A DNA stretch of 64,000 nucleotides from Chalara sp. BL73 (Eukaryota; Ascomycota; Leotiomycetes; Helotiales). The stretch lies in assembly GCA_918026815.1 (NCBI GenBank), contig CAKJVC010000092.1, positions 62,001-126,000 of the forward strand, in the 5' to 3' direction. The position numbers were made by a program, and so were the translations under genes. Positions 38,401 to 48,179 of the stretch are shown here, one piece after another. Below the pieces are notes generated by a model that worked only from the letters and a program-made list of their open reading frames with translations, searched no databases and was not told the origin of the DNA. Within the stretch, counting starts at the first letter, position 1, and every line of letters begins with the position of its first letter.

Positions 38401-40048
38401 TTCAGCTAGTTCAGCTAGTTCAGCTAGTTCAGCTAGTTCAGCTAGTTCAGCTAGTTCAGCTAGTTCAGCTAGTTCAGCTAGTTCAGCTAGTTCAGCTAGT
38501 TCAGCTAGTTCAGCTAGTTCAGCTAGTTCAGCTAGTTCAGCTAGTTCAGCTAGTTCAGCTAGTTCAGCTAGTTTAGCTAGTTTAGCTAGTTTAGCTAGTT
38601 TAGCTAGTTTAGCTAGTTTAGCTAGTTTAGCTAGTTTAGCTAGTTTAGCTAGTTTAGCTAGTTTAGCTAGTTTAGCTAGTTTAGCTAGTTTAGCTAGTTT
38701 AGCTAGTTTAGCTAGTTTAGCTAGTTTAGCTAGTTTAGCTAGTTTAGCTAGTTTAGCTAGTTTAGCTAGTTTAGCTAGTTTAGCTAGTTTAGCTAGTTTA
38801 GCTAGTTTAGCTAGTTTAGCTAGTTTAGCTAGTTTAGCTAGTTTAGCTAGTTTAGCTAGTTTAGCTAGTTTAGCTAGTTTAGCTAGTTTAGCTAGTTTAG
38901 CTAGTTTAGCTAGTTTAGCTAGTTTAGCTAGTTCAGCTAGTTCAGCTAGACTAGAGCATATTCAGCACTACAAGTACGCTCCATGGAATCGCACTACGCC
39001 ATACAAAGTCGAAATCAGCTCGCTGTCAAAAGAGAACGCTACTACAATGCACCAAACTAGCTTGAATCACTTAAGCTACCTTAGTACAATTAACATGTAT
39101 TCCGATGCGTCGATGATCCCGACTACTGAACCGACAGGCATAGGCATCGGCTTTATTGCGCTACAATACGACAATCAAGGACGGCCTAGTACGATACATC
39201 GCAATATCGACAACATTGGCCAATCACAGCTAGTTTACAATGGAGAGCTAGAAGGAATCACACAAACTATCGAATACGCTAATACAATAGCACAGCCTGG
39301 CCAGAACTACAATATCTATGCCGACAACCAAGCCGCACTTCACAGGCTAAAATCAGCTGACGACAATCCCGGCTAATCACAGCAAATCAGAGCTAGCGAA
39401 GCTACGCTACATGCAATAGAAAAAGGAGCTAGTATTGCACTAAAATGGGTTCCAGGGCATACGGACATTTACGGGAACGACCAAGCCGACAAACTAGCTA
39501 CAACGATCGAGCCTAGCATTACAACGACTAGTTTTGCGGTATTAGGCTGCGAAGCTAAAAAAGCTAATATTGCGGAATGGAAAAATGTGCTAGCAAAGTA
39601 CGACAGCAAGCCTAGTTCAAATCCATTTACGTACAAAAAGCTATTTCCGTGGAAAATCAAGTCAAAAATACAACTACTGCGCGGAACGACTAGAGAGCTA
39701 GCCAGCTCGCTATTTCAACTAAAGCTCGGCCATGGCTATATTCGATCATATTTGCACAAGCTAGGTCATGTGACGTCTGACAAGTGCGTATGCGAAACGA
39801 AGGAAACAGCTCAGCATTTGCTACTTAGCTGTAATGATCCTAAGCTAGTTTTAGCTAGATCAAAGCTCAAAAACGACCTTGGAGGAAACAGGCTTACAAT
39901 GGCTTTACTATTGCATACAACAATCGGCATTGAAAAGACGCTAGCGTTCCTTAAAGCGACTAGCGTTTGTACTAGACGGAACCACCTGAATAGGCTAGAG
40001 CGGGAGCGAGAGCTAGAAGAGCTAGGGGAGCTAGAAAGAGAGGAGTAG
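35430..40048 (+). pseudogene. LINE copy C ORF2 remnant
   Basis: It corresponds to copy A ORF2, with endonuclease (35,460-36,290), reverse transcriptase (YIDDI near 37,557), RNase H (39,090-39,500) and the C-terminal finger (CVCETKETAQHL). The start codon is lost (ATG to ATA) and at least five stops interrupt the frame up to 36,510. The stretch from about 38,024 to 39,376 is open for 450 codons, including the 9-bp repeat array, which is a multiple of three and so keeps frame. It is inactive as it stands. Confidence 0.85.
38243..38944 (+). repeat. 9-bp coding satellite, 78 copies (36 GCTAGTTCA, 40 GCTAGTTTA, 2 GCTAGTTCA)
   Basis: A perfect 9-bp tandem array of 702 bases reads in frame as (Ala-Ser-Ser)n and then (Ala-Ser-Leu)n. 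The first 36 units end in TCA, the next 40 in TTA and the last two again in TCA, with sharp borders at 38566/38567 and 38926/38927. Copy A has only two such units plus two diverged ones at the same place (about 27,367-27,402). It sits between the reverse transcriptase and RNase H regions of ORF2. Confidence 0.98.
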
Positions 40049-40164
40049 ACGTTCGTTATAATTTTTGCGATTTTCATTTGTTTTGCTACAACTAGGGCCA
40101 GACCCTCAACATTCACTGGAATAGATTGACTACCACCATTACTTGTAAATAACCAGATAGAAAC

Positions 40165-40184
40165 GCTAGCGCCTAGGCGCTAGC
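40165..40184. repeat. Perfect 20-bp palindrome in the LINE copy C 3' UTR
   Basis: Identical to the palindrome at 26129-26148 in copy A and at the same distance from the 3' tail. It has escaped mutation although copy C is otherwise RIP-damaged. Confidence 0.9.
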
Positions 40185-40612
40185 CGTGCTACATAGTCCT
40201 CGACTGATACAGCACGTTAAAAGGAATAATAATAATAATAATAATTCTCTATATCTCTATATCTTCTCTATATATAAGGTAAAATAAATTCAAATCGTTT
40301 TGATTGGCTCAATCTAATTCCGGAAAAATTGTCCATCACGTGCCAGTACCACCTGACAGCGTGTTTTACCCCTACAAAAAAATTGACATTGGAAAAATCG
40401 GTTGTTTTGATCTAAAGCTTTTGAGCTACTAATATGATTTTTTGAAATGTTGACGATTTTGATTACGCTAATTAAGCGCTTTCTATTAAGCTAGCGTGCA
40501 GTTTATTCTATATTCTATAAAAATGGCTATTCTTGATTTTGTTGTAGCTGATTTATGTAGCGAACGTCGCGTTCCCAAAACAGCGTGTCTTGATTACGTA
40601 ATACGTGATCCG

Positions 40613-40798
40613 ACAGCCTGTAAAGCTTACAATACGCGATTCTACAGCCTGTAAAGCCTACAATGCGCGATTCTACAGCCTGTAAAGCTTACAATACTCG
40701 ATTTTACAGCCTCTAAAGCTTACAATACTTGATTTTACAGCCTGTAAAGCCAACAATACGTAATTTTACACTCTGTAAAACTTACAATATTTGATTTT
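40613..40798 (+). repeat. 31-bp tandem array, six units, each with a 15-bp palindrome
   Basis: Six units of 31 bases begin ACAGCCTGTAAAGC, at 40613, 40644, 40675, 40706, 40737 and 40768; weaker copies continue to about 40,890. Unit junctions form the palindrome TTTACAGCCTGTAAA in the best copies. The units lose C and G steadily from left to right, merging into the AT desert. Confidence 0.9.
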
Positions 40799-43700
40799 AT
40801 AGCGTGCAATACAAATTTACAGCTGTAATAAACTTTATAATACATGATTTTACAACAGTAAAACTATATATACGTAATTTTACAATATTAGTTGTATTAG
40901 TTGTATTAGTTGTATTAATTGTTTTATGTAAAATTAATATTAAAACTATAAACTAATTAAACAATTGTTAAATAAAATACTTGAAATAAAAAAGTAATAT
41001 TACAAAGTAGTATAAAAAGTAAATTATAAAAATTTTAACACTATTAAATTTATGTTTTATTCGCTATATATACAAAAAAGGTATAAAAAGCTAAAACACA
41101 TTAAAATTAAAATATAATAATAATAATAAAATTAAAAAATATTACTTAAAAAGTATTATTTAAAATATATTAGTTTAAATGTTAATAATAAATTTACTTA
41201 ATTATACTAATTTATAGGTTTTTTATTATTTATATTTATTTAGTAATAAACCGTATTTTAAATTTTAAAAGTTGTTATTAATACTACAAAAAAAATAACT
41301 GCTACGTTTTTTGTATAATAATAAATGCTTTAATACTTAGTTTTAAAAAAACATAAATAGTAACAAAGTAAAACAATAAAATAAAATAATAGCAATAAAT
41401 ACTGTTAATACAAAACTAAGAAACTAAAAACTAAAAAACTAAAAAACTAAAAAACTAAAAAACTAAAAAACTAAAAAACTAAAAAACTAAAAAACTAAAA
41501 AACTAAAAAACTAAAAAACTAAAAAACTAAAAAACTAAAAAACTAAAAATTTAAATTGTAAGTTAAATATTTATATAATATTAAAAACCGTTTGTTATTT
41601 ACTATGTATTTGCTACAAACATAAAACATAAAAATATTTTATATAAAAAAAAGAAATAAAAAAAATATAAGTTTAGTTTTTGTATTAATAAAACTTAATT
41701 TATTATTTACTATTCTATTTAATTTACTGTAAAAAGCATATAAAAATATAATAACTTTAATTTTGTTAAAAAATAATACTAAAAAATAATATTAAAAACC
41801 TGTAATAAATAAAAATAAAAATAGAAATATTTTTTCACAAATTATTTAAATTTTTAAGTTTGTAAGTTTTTATATATAAACTATAATAAAAGAATTATTA
41901 AAAAATGTTAGTTTAAATTAATAATAAAAACAACAAAAGCTAAACTTTAATTAATAATAATAAAATTAAACCAAATATTTAACAAAATATTAAAAATCTT
42001 TATTATTTAACTATTTATTTAACTACTTATTTAACTATTTATTTCATTATTATTTAAAAAGGGGTTTTTTTATACTTTTTATATGTCGAATTTTAAACAA
42101 AATAATAAATAAATCACGTGCCTCGCAGAGCGAGCTAAGTTCTTTTAGCCGTATATAAGCTACTCGAGCGTAGCGACGTAGCGCATAGGCTAAAAGGCCG
42201 CAAGCTCGTATATATATATTTTAGCGTTATTATAGTATATGCAGCTGTTTGTAAAATATACACTTTAATAAAAATTTTCGTATTGTAAATATTTTAAATA
42301 CGTAGCGTTATTTTTTAAAATTTGTTAACTTGTTTCGTAGTTATTATAGCGTTTTACTTAGCGCGTTTTTTAAAATTAAATTTTTTTTTAGTTTAGTTCG
42401 TTTTTTAAAGATTTTTTAGTTAATAATTTCTAGTTGTTGCTAAAGTGTTATTTTTTTTGGTTAAAGTATTATTAATTTTATATTTTTTAAAAAATGCTTT
42501 TAAATCGTTTTAGTTAATACGCAATAGTAATTTGTACAAAACTTTTTTTTTCGATTTAAAATTTTTTAAAAAACGATTTAGTTTCGAGTTTACGTTTTAA
42601 TTTTTATTAGATTTTAATTCGATAACTGTTTTATTTACTTAAAACAAACAATTTTTTATAGTTTTGCTTGTTTTTTTATTCGTTATTTTCGTTATAATAA
42701 CAGTTAAAATATTTGTTTTTTTAAACTGTACTGTATACTATACTATACTTATTACAATAAGTCGCATTAATTTTAAACTGTATATAAACTTTTTGTTGTT
42801 TTAGTTTTTAAAACTGCGATTTTTTTAACTTTTAAAACTTTGCTATTATATATATATATTTTTGTAACGTTGAATTGTCGTTTGTTTTTTAAAGTTGTTG
42901 TTTTTAGCAATGTAAACTAGCTATATAGCCCGAAAAGCTTAAAATATAGTTTTTTGTTTCGGCGCTATTGCACTTCTTTTTTAATAAACTAAGTTTTTAT
43001 TTAAATTTCTTTTAAAACGCGTTTAGTTTCATAAGCGAATAGTATTGTACTTTCCGAAATAAAGTTTTTTTGTTATACTGCTTTATAAAATACTGTTTTT
43101 TTAAGCGCTTTTTATACAGTTTAGTATTAATTTTTATTGCTTTGTTTTTTATAGCGAAAAAAGTCGAAAGCTTTTTTTTTGTTATTTTTAATTTCGTTTT
43201 TAAGTTTTTTGTAATAAAGTACTAAAAGTGCTTTATTATTTTAATTTACTTGTTTCGCTAGTATTTCGAACTTTTCGGTATACTTCGCGATATTAGTAAC
43301 TTGTTTGCAAAACTAAATATTTCGTTTCGCACGTAGTTTTTCGTCCGAATTAACAAATATACACGTAAACTGTTTTACGTACTTTTTATAATTATTAAAA
43401 ATAGCGTTAGTTTCGTTTTTTTTGGTTATACTTGTAAGCGAAATAGTTTTTTAAGTAAGTAAAAATCTAGTTATAAATAGTCTTTGTAAAGTAAAACACG
43501 ATTTATAAAACAAATTGTTTTTAACTTTTAAAAAACAAAAAGTTTATATAAATGTAAATTTTGTACTAAAACACGTATTAGCGAAGCTGTAGTTTATTGC
43601 TGTTAAACAGTTTAGGTTTTTAAACTTTAAGCAGTTTAATTTGTTGTAGTATAACATTAAGCTGCTTTTTTTTGTTATTAGCGCTAAATATTTTAAAAGT

Positions 43701-43980
43701 ACGTAAAATTAAACCGATTGTCGATATAGTTGTACGTAATACAAATACTTTAAAACTAAATGCTTAAAATGTTCCTGTTTTAACTATACTTTAAAAATAT
43801 AAAATTAAAAAAAAAAATTTAGTCCGATAGTAAGTATATTACTTGTACGTTGAATAAATTCTAATAACTAAATATAAAAATACTATTTAAAATTAAGCAC
43901 AAAGCCTTTATTTAAAGAAATTTTATTTACTTATATAAAACTTTCGTAAAGTTGAATTATTGCATATTTTATAATTTATA
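40799..43980. repeat. AT-rich, RIP-like desert right of the LINE cluster
   Basis: About 3.2 kb of nearly pure A and T with no open frame. One less-mutated patch at about 42,114-42,220 keeps GC-containing sequence, with a 9-bp inverted repeat (CTTTTAGCC ... GGCTAAAAG). The rest is unrecognisable, probably old transposons erased by RIP. Confidence 0.75.
41431..41550 (+). repeat. (CTAAAAAA)15 microsatellite
   Basis: Fifteen perfect 8-bp units follow one another inside the AT desert, preceded by one shorter variant at 41424. Confidence 0.97.
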
Positions 43981-44401
43981 AATCGTGGATTATAACATAA
44001 TCCATAATCCATCACGTGATCCATACCCTGGGGTTCTCTGTGTAAGCCAAGCTTACCGAGCCTCAGGCCCCAAAGGTGTAGTCCTGTTGCGATGGTCGTA
44101 ACATAAACGTCGAAACAGCGTTTAAAAAAAAAATCAATATTAAGCGCTAAAATGTTACGTGCTAAAAAGCACTAAAAAAAGCTCGGTAAAAACACTGAAG
44201 CTTAGTATATATAAACACGTAAAAAGTCGCCAAAAGTTCGAAAAGTATAAGTAGAAAACTCGAGACGTAGTAGAGAAAGTAGAGATTAGTTTTCGTATCA
44301 ATTGCAGTTGACTTGTGCCACCCTACTCCAGCACTTTACAGTTTTTTTTTTAAAAAAAAAAGTAATGTAACAATCGGTATGCTTAAAGCACGGCATAGAA
44401 G
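43981..44401. other. Non-coding stretch between the AT desert and the foldback element
   Basis: This begins with a GC-containing patch (about 44,005-44,100) and continues into sequence with a TATA-like run (TATATATAAACACG near 44,208). It ends in facing T and A runs near 44,342. No reading frame. It could be an LTR or promoter remnant, but nothing proves that. Confidence 0.4.
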
Positions 44402-44798
44402 TTTAAAGGTCTGTTCCTATTTTCTACAGTTGCTCCTTATGTTTTTGTATCCTTAGTACTTTAGACCTAAAAGGCAATCACTATCAGCCTATTATACGCA
44501 CTCCCATATGCCTCTATTCTAGCCCGTGATTCCTTGCGTCGTTACAATACTAAACTAAAAAAGAAAAGTGTAATTGTTGTTGTAGCATCTTTCATATCAT
44601 GAGAACCATGACCACGTGACCACCATAGGCTAGCTGGTAAGCGAGCCAATGAGCGTCTCCATAGCTGGTGCGATATTGAGGACTGTGACAGCATATAGGA
44701 GTACGTACAATAGGCTGATAGTGATTGCCTTATAGGTCTACCTACAAAAGATACAAAAACATGAGGAGCGAGTGTAAAAAGTAAAAATAGGCCTTTAT
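44402..44798. mobile_element. Foldback/MITE-like element with about 100-bp imperfect terminal inverted repeats
   Basis: The left arm (about 44,402-44,511) and right arm (about 44,691-44,798) are reverse complements over some 100 bases, with shared blocks such as GGCAATCACTATCAGCCTAT and ATGTTTTTGTATC. The spacer is about 180 bases and has no meaningful frame. This is the form of a non-autonomous DNA transposon or foldback element. No target-site duplication is evident, and no related transposase is present in the window. Confidence 0.75.
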
Positions 44799-45071
44799 AT
44801 AGGCGACTCCGACTCTCCACCGTATCTCCTCTGAAACCCCTCATACTCTGATCGCCAACCCCTCATCCTGCGCCATGGCCTTCGCCTATGCTTCGGCTGT
44901 TACAAATATAAACTTCGATAATATTTATTCGCGAAAGTAGTTGTTGGTAACAAAATCAGTTTAGTGTTATTAAAAAGTTTATCGCAGAAATCTTTACCTA
45001 AGCCTTAAATTAAAAAGTATTAAATTGTTAATTAAATTGCTTTATTTGTGTTATACTTGTATTGTAGTTTG
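44799..45071. other. Non-coding, AT-leaning sequence
   Basis: No gene or clear repeat is visible between the foldback element and the LTR-like sequence. Confidence 0.5.
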
Positions 45072-45225
45072 TGTCACGACACGCGCTGTGGATTTACAAA
45101 TACAAACGGCAACAGTAGTATTATACAAGAGTTTATAGCTGAGGAGAGCAGGCTATATTTACACGAGACGCTCCGAGAGCTCGCTTAATATAGGTCACGT
45201 GTGCTTGGGAGCACGGGACGTGACA
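45072..45225. mobile_element. Possible solo LTR, 154 bases, TGTCACG...CGTGACA
   Basis: The ends form a perfect 7-bp inverted repeat starting TG and ending CA, as in many fungal Ty3-type LTRs. It contains a small hairpin (GTGCTTGGGAGCAC). The flanking five bases do not match, so there is no target-site duplication, and no internal retroelement sequence follows. TGTCACG-like motifs also occur at 24,228 and 26,032. Confidence 0.4.
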
Positions 45226-46551
45226 GAGAGTATGCCTAAAAGGATTGCAATAATGCTGAAAAACAAAGGAGGAAGCACTAAATATTAGATTGGCTATTCA
45301 GAATGCCTATTATATAGTCAATTGAACGTATTTTGCGTGAGTTGTAGCCATTGTAATACGGTAGTTTGAATTTCAGTAAGTGTCGATCACTTCCGACACT
45401 TGATTTGTACAAGAGAGGGCGTCCGTTTTGATTAACCGTCCCATCCTTTCCTTATCTTCTTGGGATCACGCCAGCCTCGCAAAATATCAGATAAATTTGT
45501 CTCGGATATCTTGGCTTGGATACTTTCCTAAGAAAGCATCCAAGCCGGAGAAGCGTGTATTCTATCTACTTAAATACGAGATAGTATTGTGCTAAGGGAA
45601 TTTTCCTACGGTGGTAAACCACCTCGAATCCTTGATGTGTAAGTTCTCCATAGCCTACATAGGGACAGCTCATGTATCTCGGATGGCGGAAGATCTAGAT
45701 TCCCGGGACAGGATACATCGGGTTTGGACTAGGACGAAAGTATCTCACGGCCGTGAGATGAACCTGCTGGATTTGAAACATCGAAAATGGGCTCCGTAAG
45801 GGTGAGCAATATTCTCGCATCTTAGAGATACATAACAAAACATGGGTTTCATGTTACGCTGAAGGAGTTCCTGAGTAGAATTAATGCTTGGCCGTGAAGT
45901 GTAGTACGTCGTTAAACGGGACCATGGCTCCGTCTATTAATTACGCTGTTATTACCAAACCACGGTGTGGCAATCAAGAACGGCGCCATACTCTGCACTA
46001 CAAAAATCTGCTAGAATTGCTGACTTGCCACTATTGGTGATTGCCAAACAGATCATATTAATGTATGGCGATTCTAGGAACAATAGTCCCCTCCATCCGT
46101 GTACTGCGAATGCGCGGTCGAACGGATGATAATGATTTACAAAGTATCCAATACCCACAGCAGAAGTAATCGGTTTTACAACCATGAAGTCGGCCCGTGT
46201 TCAAACAATAACTGTTGCGTAAATATGGGGTAGATTTTTCAAGCTTTTGTGGGGTAAAAGGATAATACAGCTACAGGAGCGGCAGATCTTTGATGGGTGG
46301 TATCAGGACCATGCAATCTACATATATTGATTATGGAGGCTATGTCTATATTGATAATATGCCTTTGGTGCTCATGACTCGGCATTTAGATCTCCTTTGG
46401 CACGACGGCAGTTGGTGGGCAGCGTGCAACGAGACGATCAATCTGGCAATGGGTATACCGAACTCTTCAAAAGGATGTGTACCCGCTTGCTCCAGTCCAC
46501 TGTCCTTCTAGCTCGGTACCCATTCTTTTCTCAGTACTGAATACTGTCAAC
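45226..46551. other. Intergenic: end of the repeat island, promoter of the DUF1996 gene
   Basis: Only short frames without family resemblance. Two inverted structures stand out: the 15-bp hairpin at 45513-45546 and a perfect 18-bp palindrome at 45742-45759 (ATCTCACGGCCGTGAGAT). Composition returns to normal for genes from about 45,400. Confidence 0.5.
45513..45546. repeat. Hairpin with 15-bp arms and a 4-base loop
   Basis: Arms GGCTTGGATACTTTC and GAAAGCATCCAAGCC pair at 14 of 15 positions around the loop CTAA. It may be a remnant of a small inverted-repeat element. Confidence 0.8.
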
Positions 46552-48179
46552 ATGCTTTTGACTGCTCTCTTTGCCCTTGCGGCACTGGTTGATGCTAAAC
46601 CGGTCGCCGATATCACTCCACGACAGGGTGCTACAACGATGCTACGATTTGGTTGTCCTCAAGTCGTTATTGACCGTCTAGATCCTCTTGTTAACCCCGG
46701 TGCTATTCCTTCCCCACATGTTCATCAGATAGTGGGTGGCAACGGCTTCAATGCTACAATGACGACGGGCGACGTTTCAAACACTGCTTCATGTACCACC
46801 TGCTCATTCACTGACGATCTCTCCAATTATTGGACAGCAAACCTGTATTTCAAGGCTAGGAATGGTACCTACAAACGTGTTCCCCAGGGCGGCGCTGCGT
46901 ACGTGCAACAAACGTTTATCTCTCATTGTTTGAAAGATCAGAATAAGCTACGATATATGATCCGTGGCAGTCTCGACGAACGAGTTTGATCGACCTTCTC
47001 TATGCTTTTAACTATCTTCATAACCAAAAGGACTAACCTTCTCTTAGGCTCCAGTTTAATGACCGATTTAGTAACCAAATGAAGGATGGCATTCTCGTTT
47101 ACTACGTTTCTGCGCAGCCAGGCAAGATCACTGCTTTCAAGCCGGTATGTTTGATTAGATCGAAGACTCTGATATAGTGTAGTTGTCCTGACTGCACCTC
47201 CAGGGGTTCCGCATGCTCGTCGGCGATCCTACAATGCGTTCAAGACCAGACACCAAGTTGAAGAGGCAAAATTGCTTCCGTTGTTATACAGGTCCGAACT
47301 TTGGAGGCGATGTAGCTGCGCCTTGCCAAGATGCCACGTCTATCACCTTTGCCTCACCCTGAGTAGTAGCATTGACTAACGATAGATGTAGACTAGACAC
47401 CGAGGCCCTCCCTACTAAACCATGCCTAGGGGGTATTCGGTCTAACGTCCTTTTTCCCACGTGAGCATCACCGGACTACTGTTCTTTTACCTATAATGAT
47501 ATGCTCATTACTGGCTTAGTTGTTGGGATGGTAAAAACTTAGACAGCCCTGACCACAAGGCGCATATTGCGTATCCTACTACGGGGCCCGCCAACTTCTT
47601 CAGCTTGGGGGGATCCTGCCCCTCAACGCACCCAGTCAGAATTCCGCAACTGATGCTCGAGGTTGTCTGGGATACAACCGGCTTCAACAACAGAGCCGAA
47701 TGGCCTGCGGACGGAAGCCAGCCTTTCGTTCTGAGTACCGGAGACCCTACCGGCCTTGGCCAACACGCCGATTACGTCTTTGGATGGAAGGGCGACTCTC
47801 TACAGAAGGCTATGGATGCCTCGGGATGCATGGGTGCGTCGTGCGCAAGCCTTAAGTCACAGGCGGTCGACGTGGCGAAGAAGTGTTCCGTGAAACCTGT
47901 CGTTCAAGAAGTAAGTCTGACATTCACGCGAGAAAAAACTCATATTTCGGTTACTCTATAAATATATTACAAGTATAGTGAGAGCAAAATTTCTACTTCG
48001 GAATGTTTCATGAGAAGTTGGGAGTGAAATTACTTAATAAAACAATACTGACTCGAGAACTTTATAACAGGACCATGAAGGATGTAAGTTGGGCCATTAG
48101 ACACATAACTAAAATTTGCTAACGTTCGTTAGGGATCAAGGAGCTTCCAGGATTGGTGATGCCAATGATGGCACTTTAG
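46552..48179 (+). CDS. Secreted DUF1996 protein, about 370 aa
   Basis: The protein starts MLLTALFALAALVDAKP, a clear signal peptide. The mature part follows the DUF1996 pattern: FGCPQVVIDRLDPLVNPG, PSPHVHQIVGGNGFNATM, CTTCSFTDDLSNYWTANLYF, KITAFKPGFRMLVGDP, CLGGIRSNVLFP, CWDGKNLDSPDHKAHIAYP and HADYVFGWKGDSLQ. Seven exons join in frame to 370 codons: 46552-46913, 47048-47144, 47204-47337, 47392-47460, 47520-47910, 48071-48083, 48133-48179. The end is WIKELPGLVMPMMAL. Two donors are unusual (AC|GTTTAT at 46914 and AC|GTCTAT at 47338); they are chosen because they restore family sequence. An alternative for the first intron is 46987 to 47054. DUF1996 proteins are common in fungi and often fused to WSC domains; their function is not settled. 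No WSC domain is present here. Confidence 0.8.

Noticed and set aside
40613..40798. CRISPR-like array of regular 31-bp repeats
   Set aside because: The units are contiguous with no unique spacers, and the context is fungal; it is a tandem repeat.
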